This document shows, one piece after another, positions 1 through 5,781 of a stretch of DNA of 13,801 bases. The translations under genes and the position numbers were made by a program. Each line of letters opens with the position of its first letter. Positions within the stretch are counted from its first letter, which is position 1. The notes below the pieces were generated by a model. It was not told where the DNA came from. It was given only the letters and a program-made list of their open reading frames with translations, and did no database searches. This DNA comes from JBFJWU01 sp041623475 [NCBI: bacterium] (GTDB taxonomy: Bacteria; J088), in assembly GCA_041623475.1 (NCBI GenBank), contig JBFJWU010000050.1:1-13801 (forward strand), read 5' to 3'.

Positions 1-821
1 GCCAGCAGCGCCGAGTGGTATCCGCCCCAGCTGTAACCGGTGACCCCGACCGACGGTGCGCCCCGGTCGCGCAGGTGGCGGACCAGGATCCGCAGGTCCA
101 TGACCGCCTGGGCGGCGCATTCGTTCAGGCGCCAGAACGACGGGACAATCAGTGCGGTGCCGTGATAGCGGCTGAAGCTGGGACGCCGCGAACCGTGCAG
201 CGGCAGGTTAAACAGGACAACGTCCAGTCCGGCATCAAACATCTTGCGGGCGGAAAACCAGAACGTGTTGGCGTTGTAACCGGGCATGGAAAACCCGTGC
301 AGGCAGATGATGACCGGTCGGGGACCGTCCTTGTGGAACCAGCCGCGGGCCTCGACCCTTTCGTTGGGGTAAAAGGTCGCAAACTGGTCGCGCCGGTCCG
401 GGTCAGATGTTTCAAACGGGCTGTAAAACTCCAGCATGACCCGGTCGGCCGAATCCGGGTCCGAGCGCCGGGGAAGTGGCCGGCCTTCATGGACATTGAC
501 GTCGCCCGGGGGCAGCTCAAAAAAGGACGACGGATTGTCCAGGAAATGGGGCTGCATGTACCAGGCGTGGTCATCGAAATAGGCCTGGATCGTTGCCGGA
601 TCCAGATGGTTCCACGCGCGCAACTTGATGCCCGCCGATGCGGCGTTGGTCAGGGCCTGGTCAAAGCGCGACGCGGCATGGGACAACGGTGTCCGCCAGC
701 GGTTGTCCGTGACCTGGCAGTCGCGCAGCGCAAAATCCGAACCCAGGTCATCGACCCAGCCAGTGGGCGACGGTAGCAGGCCCAGTGTCGTCTGGGCGGT
801 CGGGTGAACAACGGCAGGCAT
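1..821 (-). CDS. Alpha/beta hydrolase, partial (3' end beyond the window)
   Basis: The minus-strand frame opens with ATG at 821 and stays open for 273 codons to the left edge, so the C-terminus is missing. It reads MPAVVHPTAQTTLGLL at the start. Around residues 168-178 it has a beta-strand followed by the oxyanion-type motif CLHGFSMPG, and near its end the nucleophile elbow G-Y-S-W-G-G, both hallmarks of the alpha/beta hydrolase fold. The catalytic Asp/His would lie outside the window. No signal peptide or lipobox is visible, so it is probably cytoplasmic. The roughly 160 residues before the hydrolase core contain several Trp, His and Asp residues and match no domain I recognise. The substrate is unknown; an esterase or a CoA/lipid-related hydrolase is plausible given the operator it shares with the DUF35/thiolase operon. 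There is no good Shine-Dalgarno: the palindromic operator ends only 4 nt before the ATG. Confidence 0.8.
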   Translation of the reverse strand, partial: MPAVVHPTAQTTLGLLPSPTGWVDDLGSDFALRDCQVTDNRWRTPLSHAASRFDQALTNAASAGIKLRAWNHLDPATIQAYFDDHAWYMQPHFLDNPSSFFELPPGDVNVHEGRPLPRRSDPDSADRVMLEFYSPFETSDPDRRDQFATFYPNERVEARGWFHKDGPRPVIICLHGFSMPGYNANTFWFSARKMFDAGLDVVLFNLPLHGSRRPSFSRYHGTALIVPSFWRLNECAAQAVMDLRILVRHLRDRGAPSVGVTGYSWGGYHSALL

Positions 822-825
822 ACTC

Positions 826-849
826 AAATTTTACCAGATGGTAAAATTT
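826..849. promoter_or_regulatory. Perfect palindromic operator, TetR-type (site 1)
   Basis: Two perfect 11-bp arms, AAATTTTACCA and its reverse complement, flank a 2-bp centre (GA). The site lies between the divergent hydrolase and cyclase genes, 4 nt from the hydrolase ATG. Its 18-bp core, read toward the hydrolase as TTTTACCATCTGGTAAAA, recurs identically at 2508-2525. Size, symmetry and promoter-proximal position resemble operators of TetR-family repressors. The regulator is not encoded here and its family is inferred. Confidence 0.7.
828..836 (-). promoter_or_regulatory. Candidate extended -10 inside operator site 1 (hydrolase)
   Basis: On the minus strand the operator arm reads TGGTAAAAT, fitting an extended -10 element (TGnTAtAAT with one mismatch). 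There is no -35 match at the right distance. Transcription would start near 821, at the ATG itself, giving a leaderless or almost leaderless mRNA and explaining the missing Shine-Dalgarno. Because the operator is symmetrical, the plus strand (839-847) offers the same element toward the cyclase. Confidence 0.35.
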
Positions 850-934
850 CTCCCCGCCCCTTGGTTTTGCCGGGCGGCGTTGCTATCATGACCCCGGTTT
901 TGTAACCGTTCCCAACGACAGGACAGGCTGCCGC

Positions 935-1870
935 GTGAGCGACGACGACTTTCTGGAACAACTGCGCCAGCAGGAGCTGTCGAACCAGGCCAAATCCGAG
1001 CCCGCGAAACCCGCGGCCCCGGCCCGGTCGGCCGAGCCGACTGGTCCGCAGGATGTCGTGGCGCAGGTAGACCGGGCTGACGACAGCGATGAATCGTCGG
1101 ATACGCTGCAGGGGTTCCTGGACCAGACCGACACCAGCGTTACCGAAACCGATGCCCAGTACACATCAGGTCGACCGTGGCTGGACAAGCTGCTGCGCCG
1201 GCACGCGCCCCGGGGCTGGCACCGCCATGTCTCGCCCGATCTGGTGGCCGGGTTGATTGATTCGGACGAGACCGCGCAGATGATCATCATGTCGGCAGAC
1301 ATTCGCAAGTCAACCCTGCTGATGCGCGAGACAGTCAGTTTTCCCGAGTTTGCGTCGATCATTTCCGGTTTCGTGACCTCGGCCGCGCGGTTTATCCGCT
1401 GGGGGCAGGGTTGGTTCGACAAGTTCACCGGGGACGGATTCCTGGCGTACTGGATCGTGCCCAGTGACGACAAGTTCAAGGAAACGCTGGAAAGCGCCCT
1501 GCAGGCGTCGTATCACATCCTGGCGACGTTCCAGTCGGACGTGCTGCGGGATCTGAAGAAAAATTCCCGCAATTTCCCGGCTGGAGTCGGTCTGTCAATC
1601 GGCCTGGACACGGGCCCGACGCACCTGGTCAAGGTCGCCGGCGAACTGACGGTCGTCGGCCACCCGGTTGTCGGTGCCGTCCGCATGTGCGGCGCCGCCA
1701 AGCTGCCGGGCCAGTTGATGTGCAACCTGCGCGTTGGCGAATACGTCCAGGAACACCAGGACAGCCTGCTGCCGGACAAGAAGTTTGACACGTACCGGTT
1801 GATGGGTGCGACCAAGGAGTATGATGCGCAGGAGACGTTTCTCGTCGAGTTCCACGACGTCGAAACCTAA
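935..1870 (+). CDS. Class III nucleotidyl (adenylate/guanylate) cyclase, soluble
   Basis: Protein of 311 residues, predicted to make cAMP or cGMP from NTP in the cytoplasm. The start is GTG at 935, with GGACAGG at 921-927 as a plausible ribosome site; the upstream ATG at 888 stops after five codons. Residues 1-80 are acidic, Pro/Ala-rich and probably disordered. The cyclase homology domain covers about 115-305. D122 (MSADIRKST) and D167 (FDKFTGDGFLAYW) fit the two metal-binding aspartates, and K163 fits the purine-contacting lysine. In LTVVGHPVVGAVRM, T239 occupies the second purine-specificity position (Thr is typical of the class IIIb type), R250 fits the transition-state arginine, but V246 sits where the transition-state Asn is expected. 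No membrane segment or recognisable sensor domain is present. The family call is strong; activity and nucleotide specificity are uncertain because of the missing Asn. Confidence 0.88.
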   Translation: MSDDDFLEQLRQQELSNQAKSEPAKPAAPARSAEPTGPQDVVAQVDRADDSDESSDTLQGFLDQTDTSVTETDAQYTSGRPWLDKLLRRHAPRGWHRHVSPDLVAGLIDSDETAQMIIMSADIRKSTLLMRETVSFPEFASIISGFVTSAARFIRWGQGWFDKFTGDGFLAYWIVPSDDKFKETLESALQASYHILATFQSDVLRDLKKNSRNFPAGVGLSIGLDTGPTHLVKVAGELTVVGHPVVGAVRMCGAAKLPGQLMCNLRVGEYVQEHQDSLLPDKKFDTYRLMGATKEYDAQETFLVEFHDVET

Positions 1871-1890
1871 GTCGGGGGATTTTACTGCAT

Positions 1891-1975
1891 CTGCGGCGCT
1901 GTCCTCGCTCGGCCATCCTCGACGTAGCGCTGCTACGCCTGCGGTGTCTTCGCTACGGGCATCGCCACATCTACA
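1891..1975 (+). repeat. Dispersed repeat A, copy 1
   Basis: Shares long near-identical stretches with 2044-2117, including ATCCTCGACGTAGCGCTG and GGGCATCGCCACATCT. The core at 1923-1937 is a stem-loop, CGTAGC-GCT-GCTACG. Two further diverged copies lie after the thiolase gene. Confidence 0.75.
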
Positions 1976-2010
1976 GCAAACTTCCCCGCCTTGGCGGCGC
2001 ACAGCTTCGC

Positions 2011-2127
2011 GTAATCCGCGGCGCTGTCCCGTCAGGCGGGATTAGATCCTCGCTCAGCCATCCTCGACGTAGCGCTGCTACGCCTGCGGTGTCTTTGCTG
2101 CGGGCATCGCCACATCTCACGCAAATC
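2011..2127 (+). repeat. Dispersed repeat A, copy 2
   Basis: A longer copy. It begins with the small hairpin TCCCGTCAGGCGGGA (2027-2041) and continues into the core stem-loop CGTAGC-GCT-GCTACG (2068-2082). It ends in CACATCTCACGCAAATC, also seen in part after copy 3. There is no open frame with protein-like features. Confidence 0.75.
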
Positions 2128-2308
2128 TGTGCGCCTCGCTGGGGCGGTACGGGAAATACCCCGAGGGCACCTGGAACTCGCTACCGTTGCTGGCCCGGCT
2201 CCCGCCGGTCCAGCCCTTCGGGCTGCGCCTGTCGGCTTGCTGCAGAATGCCACGCTCAGGCACTCGGCCCAAACAGCATTTCCTAGCTCAAGGGGCAGGT
2301 GCGGGGTC

Positions 2309-2378
2309 GGGTTGTTTGCCTGGGCGTGCGCGGGCGTGGGGTATTTCTGGAGTTTGTTGTGGGTGGGTTGGATTTGGT
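2309..2378 (+). repeat. Dispersed repeat C, copy 1
   Basis: Matches 4480-4547 in interrupted blocks: TTGTTTGC, GGCGTGCGC, CGTGGGGTATTTC and a TG-rich tail. It lies between repeats A and B in both non-coding blocks, so A-C-B behaves as one composite unit. Confidence 0.6.
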
Positions 2379-2400
2379 CTGACTTGTATTCTTATCCCTT

Positions 2401-2500
2401 TCTTTGCCTTTCCTCTCCGTGATCTCTGTGTCCTCTGTGGTGTGAAATTCTGTTCTTGTTCTTTCTCTCCCCTGCCTTTCCTCTGTGGCTCTGTGGCTAA
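2401..2500 (+). repeat. Dispersed CTCTGTG-type repeat B, copy 1
   Basis: Pyrimidine-rich, with repeated CTCTGTG/CTCTGTGG units in two clusters (2424-2440 and 2480-2497) separated by a C/T-rich spacer. The reverse complement is a CACAGAG-type repeat that occurs between genes in many bacterial genomes and is often mistranslated in databases. Two more copies, in the same orientation, are at 4593-4690 and 5966-6080. Confidence 0.75.
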
Positions 2501-2507
2501 AAACGTT

Positions 2508-2525
2508 TTTTACCATCTGGTAAAA
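2508..2525. promoter_or_regulatory. Palindromic operator site 2, before the DUF35/thiolase operon
   Basis: TTTTACCATCTGGTAAAA: two perfect 8-bp arms around TC. It is identical to the core of site 1 and has the same orientation relative to the gene it precedes. It lies 52 nt upstream of the preferred DUF35 start. TGGTAAAAT at 2518-2526 could be an extended -10, so a bound repressor would cover the promoter. Confidence 0.7.
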
Positions 2526-2577
2526 TCTTAAATCTGCTTTACTGATTTCCGTACAACATTTGATTCAGGAGCTTGTT

Positions 2578-3027
2578 TTGGGGCAAAAGACACCGGTTGC
2601 TGCCAAGGAAGGTTGGTTTACGCTGGACGTGGACAATCCCAGGTTGCTGGGTAGTCGCTGTACGGCGTGTGGTTCGATTTTTTTTCCGGCCGAGGCAACG
2701 TACTGCCGCAACCCGGCGTGTGACAGCGAGTCGTTCGAGGAACGGCCACTGAGCAACCGGGGGCGGGTCTGGTCGTATACGAATGCCTGTTATACGCCGC
2801 CAGCACCGTTTGTTCCCAAAACCGATCCGTTTGAACCGTTTGCGCTGGCGGCTGTTGAGCTGCCGGACGAAAAACTGATTGTCCTGGGGCAGGTGACCGA
2901 TGGCGTGACCGTCGACCAGTTGTCCATCGGCCAGGACATTGAACTGGCGCTGGATGTGTTGTACTCCGACGACGAACACGACTACATGACGTGGTGCTGG
3001 AAACCGGTCGACGGGGGTGCCGAATGA
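2578..3027 (+). CDS. DUF35 family protein (zinc ribbon + OB-fold), thiolase partner
   Basis: Protein of 149 residues. The zinc ribbon has C28-x2-C31 and C43-x4-C48 (SRCTACG and YCRNPAC). It is followed by an OB-fold from about residue 60 to the end (RGRVWSYTNACYTPP, then IVLGQVTDG). Proteins of this family bind acyl-CoA and work in complex with thiolase-like enzymes, as ChsH2 does with the aldolase Ltp2 in steroid side-chain breakdown and as in the archaeal thiolase/HMG-CoA synthase complex. The preferred start is TTG at 2578, because AGGAG lies 6 nt before it (2567-2571) and the protein then begins MGQKTPVAAKEGWFTLD, like other family members. An in-frame TTG at 2560 would add six residues but has no ribosome site. 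Its stop overlaps the thiolase start (ATGA). It probably assists or controls that neighbour; the substrate is unknown. Confidence 0.88.
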   Translation: MGQKTPVAAKEGWFTLDVDNPRLLGSRCTACGSIFFPAEATYCRNPACDSESFEERPLSNRGRVWSYTNACYTPPAPFVPKTDPFEPFALAAVELPDEKLIVLGQVTDGVTVDQLSIGQDIELALDVLYSDDEHDYMTWCWKPVDGGAE

Positions 3028-4214
3028 GCAACGAGATCGCGATCCTTGGCGTTGGCATGCACCCATGGGGCAAGTGGGGCCGTAATTTTGTTGAGTACGG
3101 TGTCCACGCGGCCCGGGCGGCGCTCAATGATGCCGGGGTGGCCTGGACCGATGTCCAGTTTGTGTCCGGTGCCAACACAATCCGTAACGGTTATCCCGGC
3201 CACGTGTCGGGTTCGACGTTTGCCCAGGCGCTGGGCTGGAACGGGGCGCGAATTTCCAGCAGTTATGCCGCGTGCGCGTCCGGATCCATGGCGCTCAATA
3301 ACGCCCGAGCCCAGATCCTGGCCGGCCTGTGTGATGTGGCCCTGGTCGTTGGCGCCGATACGACCCCAAAGGGATTCCTGGCACCGACCGGCGGTGACCG
3401 GCCGGATGATCCGGACTGGTTGCGATTCCGCCTGCAGGGTGCGACCAACCCGGCGTATTTTGCCTTTGGCGCGCGGCGGCGGATGGATTTGTACGGCATG
3501 ACCGAACACGACCTGGCCCTGGTCAAGGTCAAGAACGCCAGGCACGGTATCAATAATCCCAACGCCCGTTACAAAAAAGCGTTTTCGGTTGAGGACGTAC
3601 TGGCGTCGCCGATGGTGGCGGATCCGCTGCGGCTGTTGCATATCTGTGCCACCAGCGATGGCGGTGCCGCAATCGTCGTGTCCAGTATGGAGTACGCAAA
3701 ATCCAAAGGAATCAATGACCCGGTGCGGGTCGCGGCGGTCTCGACCGTAACACCGACATACCCCAGCACCCACGTGGAAATGCCGGACCTGGCCACCGAC
3801 AGCGGTGCCGCCGTGCCGGCCCCGGACATGTATTTCAAGAAGGCGGTCGTCAACGCCGCCTACGAAGAGGCCGGGATCGGACCGGAAGACGTGGACGTGG
3901 CTGAGGTGTATGACCTGAGCTCGGCGATGGAACTGGACTGGATCGAGGATGCCGGGCTGGCACCCGAGGGCCAGGCCGAACGCCTGCTGCGCGACGGCGA
4001 GACCAGCGTCGGCGGCAAGATGCCGGTCAATCCCAGCGGTGGCCTGGGCTGTTTTGGCGAAGCCGTACCCGCCCAGGCGCTGGCCCAGGTGTGCGAGCTG
4101 ACCTGGCAACTGCGCGGCCAGGCCGAGGGCCGCCAAGTGGCACGGGCCAAGGTGGGGGTGACGGCGAATCAGGGGTTGTTTGGACATGGGTCATCCGTCA
4201 TCGTCCGCCGCTGA
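3024..4214 (+). CDS. Thiolase-like / lipid-transfer protein (SCP2-thiolase superfamily)
   Basis: Protein of 396 residues with the thiolase fold. The start ATG at 3024 overlaps the DUF35 stop; a longer frame from 2991 lies inside that gene and is rejected. The nucleophile cysteine is C84 in YAACASGSMAL, and an N-terminal-half motif ICATSDGGAAIVV is at 207-219. The other catalytic positions are not canonical: the usual GHP motif reads G345-E346-A347 in NPSGGLGCFGEAVPAQAL, and the C-terminal CxG is replaced by ANQGLFGHG. Y296 lies in AEVYDLSS, near where Ltp2-type aldolases carry a catalytic tyrosine (alignment not checked). This resembles mycobacterial lipid-transfer proteins that pair with DUF35 partners. 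It may be a thiolase or a retro-aldolase acting on a branched or cyclic acyl-CoA; which one is unresolved. It is co-transcribed and probably complexed with the upstream DUF35 protein. Confidence 0.87.
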   Translation: MSNEIAILGVGMHPWGKWGRNFVEYGVHAARAALNDAGVAWTDVQFVSGANTIRNGYPGHVSGSTFAQALGWNGARISSSYAACASGSMALNNARAQILAGLCDVALVVGADTTPKGFLAPTGGDRPDDPDWLRFRLQGATNPAYFAFGARRRMDLYGMTEHDLALVKVKNARHGINNPNARYKKAFSVEDVLASPMVADPLRLLHICATSDGGAAIVVSSMEYAKSKGINDPVRVAAVSTVTPTYPSTHVEMPDLATDSGAAVPAPDMYFKKAVVNAAYEEAGIGPEDVDVAEVYDLSSAMELDWIEDAGLAPEGQAERLLRDGETSVGGKMPVNPSGGLGCFGEAVPAQALAQVCELTWQLRGQAEGRQVARAKVGVTANQGLFGHGSSVIVRR

Positions 4215-4221
4215 CGGCACG

Positions 4222-4328
4222 GAGCTTTACGCAATCTGGCACGTCATCCTCGGCGCGCCGTCCTCGAAATAGCGCTGCTATTCCTGCGGCGTCTCGCCTT
4301 GCGGGTGCCATACCATCTCACGCAAATC
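4222..4328 (+). repeat. Dispersed repeat A, copy 3
   Basis: Begins ACGCAATCTGGC and includes the core stem-loop AATAGC-GCT-GCTATT (4268-4282). Both outer base pairs differ from copies 1 and 2, yet pairing is kept. It is followed at 4327-4341 by the hairpin TCCCGTCAAGCGGGA, with one loop change relative to copies 2 and 4. Confidence 0.72.
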
Positions 4329-4370
4329 CCGTCAAGCGGGACAATGTCTCCGCGCCTTCCGGCGCTTGAG

Positions 4371-4478
4371 TTTACGAAATTTGGCGGCGCCGTCCCGTCA
4401 GGCGGGATAATATCCTCGCGCTGCAATCCTCGAAATAGCGCTGCTATTCCTGCGGCGTTCCGCCTTGCGGATGCGGCG
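4371..4478 (+). repeat. Dispersed repeat A, copy 4
   Basis: Begins TTTACGAAATTTGGCGGCG. It contains the hairpin TCCCGTCAGGCGGGA (4393-4407), identical to copy 2, and the core stem-loop AATAGC-GCT-GCTATT (4434-4448), identical to copy 3. The distances between its parts match copy 2. Confidence 0.72.
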
Positions 4479-4479
4479 C

Positions 4480-4547
4480 GGATTGTTTGCTACGGCGTGC
4501 GCAATCGTGGGGTATTTCCGGACCTTGCTGTGCCTGGTCTGGTCTCG
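4480..4547 (+). repeat. Dispersed repeat C, copy 2
   Basis: Shares TTGTTTGC, GGCGTGCGC, CGTGGGGTATTTC and a TG-rich tail with 2309-2378, at matching spacing. It follows repeat A copy 4 directly. Confidence 0.6.
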
Positions 4548-4592
4548 TTAGGGTTTGTCTTTCTTTCTAACCTGTTATTGCTGACTTTTTCT

Positions 4593-4690
4593 TACTCCGA
4601 GCTCTCTGTGTTCTCCGTGGTGGAAATTCCGTTCTTCCCCCGCCTTCCCCGTCATGAATTGCCTCACTTCTTCCTCTGTGCCTCTGTGGC
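4593..4690 (+). repeat. Dispersed CTCTGTG-type repeat B, copy 2
   Basis: Two clusters, CTCTGTGTTCTCCGTGG (4603-4620) and CTCTGTGCCTCTGTGGC (4674-4690), are separated by a C/T-rich spacer. Orientation is the same as copies 1 and 3. Confidence 0.75.
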
Positions 4691-4731
4691 GACTATCCGA
4701 TCTTCTTCTTGTCGCCTCAATTTCCACCCGT

Positions 4732-5781
4732 CTACGGCAATCTCGCACCCGTTGCCGGGCGGGGTGGGCCCAGTCGGCCGTTTTCGGCGATCACATAGGA
4801 ATAACAGGGTTGACCCTGCAGGATGATCGAGCCGGCGACGTGTTTGTAGTTGGCCCGGGACGCAATATGGCCATAGAACATGCACATCTCGTTACGGCCG
4901 ATGCCCCAGACCAGGGTTTCGTCCCAGGGGTTGTCAAAGGCGCAGTTGAACCGCAGGCCTGTCCAGGGTGACAGGTCGATTGGCTCGGGGAAGACCTCCA
5001 GGACGCCTTCGCTGTATTCACCCTGGTTTTGGTAGATGCGCTGGCTGTTGCCGTCGTCGTCAAAGACCTCCAGCCAGAAACCGGCGGCCGTGGCGTGCTG
5101 GTGGGACAGCAGGTCGTACAGTTCCAGGTCCGGCGGAATCGGACACTCGCCGGTGACCTCGGTCCGGGCATTGGGCGGAATTGACAGGTCCAGGTACGCA
5201 AAGGTCATTGTTCGCAGTTCTGTCGTTACCCGCGACGGGTCGATCGTTTCCAACTGGAATTCGGACCGGATCGTGGCGGGTTCGCCGGAGGTGTTCAGGT
5301 AGTGGGTGTTGACCAGGATGTCGTAGCCCGGCGGGATGGCAACAGCGGCACCGTCGGGAAATTTCAGACGCTCGCTGTCGATCTGGGTCGAGGACGCAAA
5401 GATCGGCAGCAGCGGGTCCTCGACACCAAAGTCCAGGACGATGTCGGTTTGTTTGCAAACGAACCGTTCGTCGGTTGGTGTTCCCGGGTTATCGGGGTTG
5501 ACGGCAAAGACAATGCTGTGGTGGACACCGATGTCGGCGGTGATGCTGGCGGCGGCGACATAGGTGGTGGTCGGATTGGACCAGGTGAATCGCTGGCACC
5601 ATTCGCTTTCGCCGGCGATGTCGAGTTGCTCGGGTTGCGGTTTCAGGGAATGGACCGTCGAGCCCTGGACCAGTTGCTCGGGCTGTGCCGGGGCCGGTGT
5701 GGTTGTCACGTTTTCGGCCAGGCAGGCGGTCAGGGCCAGCAGGGTTGCGGCGATGGTCGCGATTTTGGTCACAGTATTCAT
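4732..5781 (-). CDS. Type II copper (PHM/DBH-like) monooxygenase, lipoprotein
   Basis: Protein of 349 residues. ATG at 5781 is chosen because it begins a clean lipoprotein signal, MNTVTKIATIAATLLALTAC, with lipobox LTAC and C20 as the lipidated residue; the frame extends further upstream without support. The mature protein has the pattern of the ascorbate-dependent copper monooxygenases. H87-H88 (GVHHSIVF) and H160 (NTHYLNTSGEP) fit the CuH site. H227-x-H229 (SHQHATAAGFW) and M299 (RNEMCMFYGH) fit the CuM site. C280 and C300 match a disulphide next to the Met ligand in peptidylglycine alpha-hydroxylating monooxygenase. These enzymes hydroxylate peptide glycines or phenylethylamines using O2. 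The substrate here is unknown, and no peptide-amidating lyase is nearby. The protein is probably anchored facing the periplasm or outside. No good Shine-Dalgarno was seen. It appears monocistronic within the window. Confidence 0.82.
   Translation of the reverse strand: MNTVTKIATIAATLLALTACLAENVTTTPAPAQPEQLVQGSTVHSLKPQPEQLDIAGESEWCQRFTWSNPTTTYVAAASITADIGVHHSIVFAVNPDNPGTPTDERFVCKQTDIVLDFGVEDPLLPIFASSTQIDSERLKFPDGAAVAIPPGYDILVNTHYLNTSGEPATIRSEFQLETIDPSRVTTELRTMTFAYLDLSIPPNARTEVTGECPIPPDLELYDLLSHQHATAAGFWLEVFDDDGNSQRIYQNQGEYSEGVLEVFPEPIDLSPWTGLRFNCAFDNPWDETLVWGIGRNEMCMFYGHIASRANYKHVAGSIILQGQPCYSYVIAENGRLGPPRPATGARLP

Larger units (their letters stand above)
1871..2540. other. Non-coding repeat block 1
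   Basis: About 670 bp without a convincing gene. The open frames here have skewed composition, overlap one another, and are explained by repeats. In order it holds two copies of repeat A (with a small stem-loop), a GC-rich stretch with the hairpin CAGCCCTTCGGGCTG at 2211-2225, repeat C (2309-2378), the pyrimidine-rich repeat B (2401-2500) and operator site 2. Block 2 (4215-4731) has the same order. Confidence 0.75.
4215..4731. other. Non-coding repeat block 2
   Basis: About 517 bp between the convergent thiolase and copper-monooxygenase genes. It holds repeat A copies 3 and 4, repeat C copy 2 and repeat B copy 2, the same order as block 1. The longest open frame crossing it (4299-4826, plus) translates the repeats and then runs antisense into the monooxygenase gene, so I do not call it a gene. 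No clear terminator with a T-run is visible. Confidence 0.75.

Noticed and set aside
149-574. 141-residue minus-strand open frame
   Set aside because: It is out of frame with the longer alpha/beta hydrolase frame (821 to the left edge), which carries HGFSMPG and GYSWGG; this one is rich in Arg, Ser and Thr and shows no motif.
2187-2531. Open frames across the first repeat block
   Set aside because: Composition is explained by repeats C and B, frames overlap on both strands, and no ribosome site or domain is seen.
2991-3023. Longer thiolase frame starting at 2991
   Set aside because: It lies inside the DUF35 coding region, while ATG 3024 forms a standard ATGA overlap and gives the normal family N-terminus.
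2984-4187. 401-residue minus-strand frame antisense to the thiolase
   Set aside because: A long open antisense frame is common in GC-rich genes; the plus strand encodes a clear thiolase with C84 and family motifs.
1891-4478. CRISPR-like array made of the repeat A copies
   Set aside because: Only two copies per locus, diverged, long, without regular unique spacers, and no cas genes.
4299-4826. 175-residue plus-strand open frame
   Set aside because: It translates repeats A, C and B and then runs antisense into the copper-monooxygenase gene; the LSVFSVVEIPF-like stretch is a typical product of translating CTCTGTG repeats.
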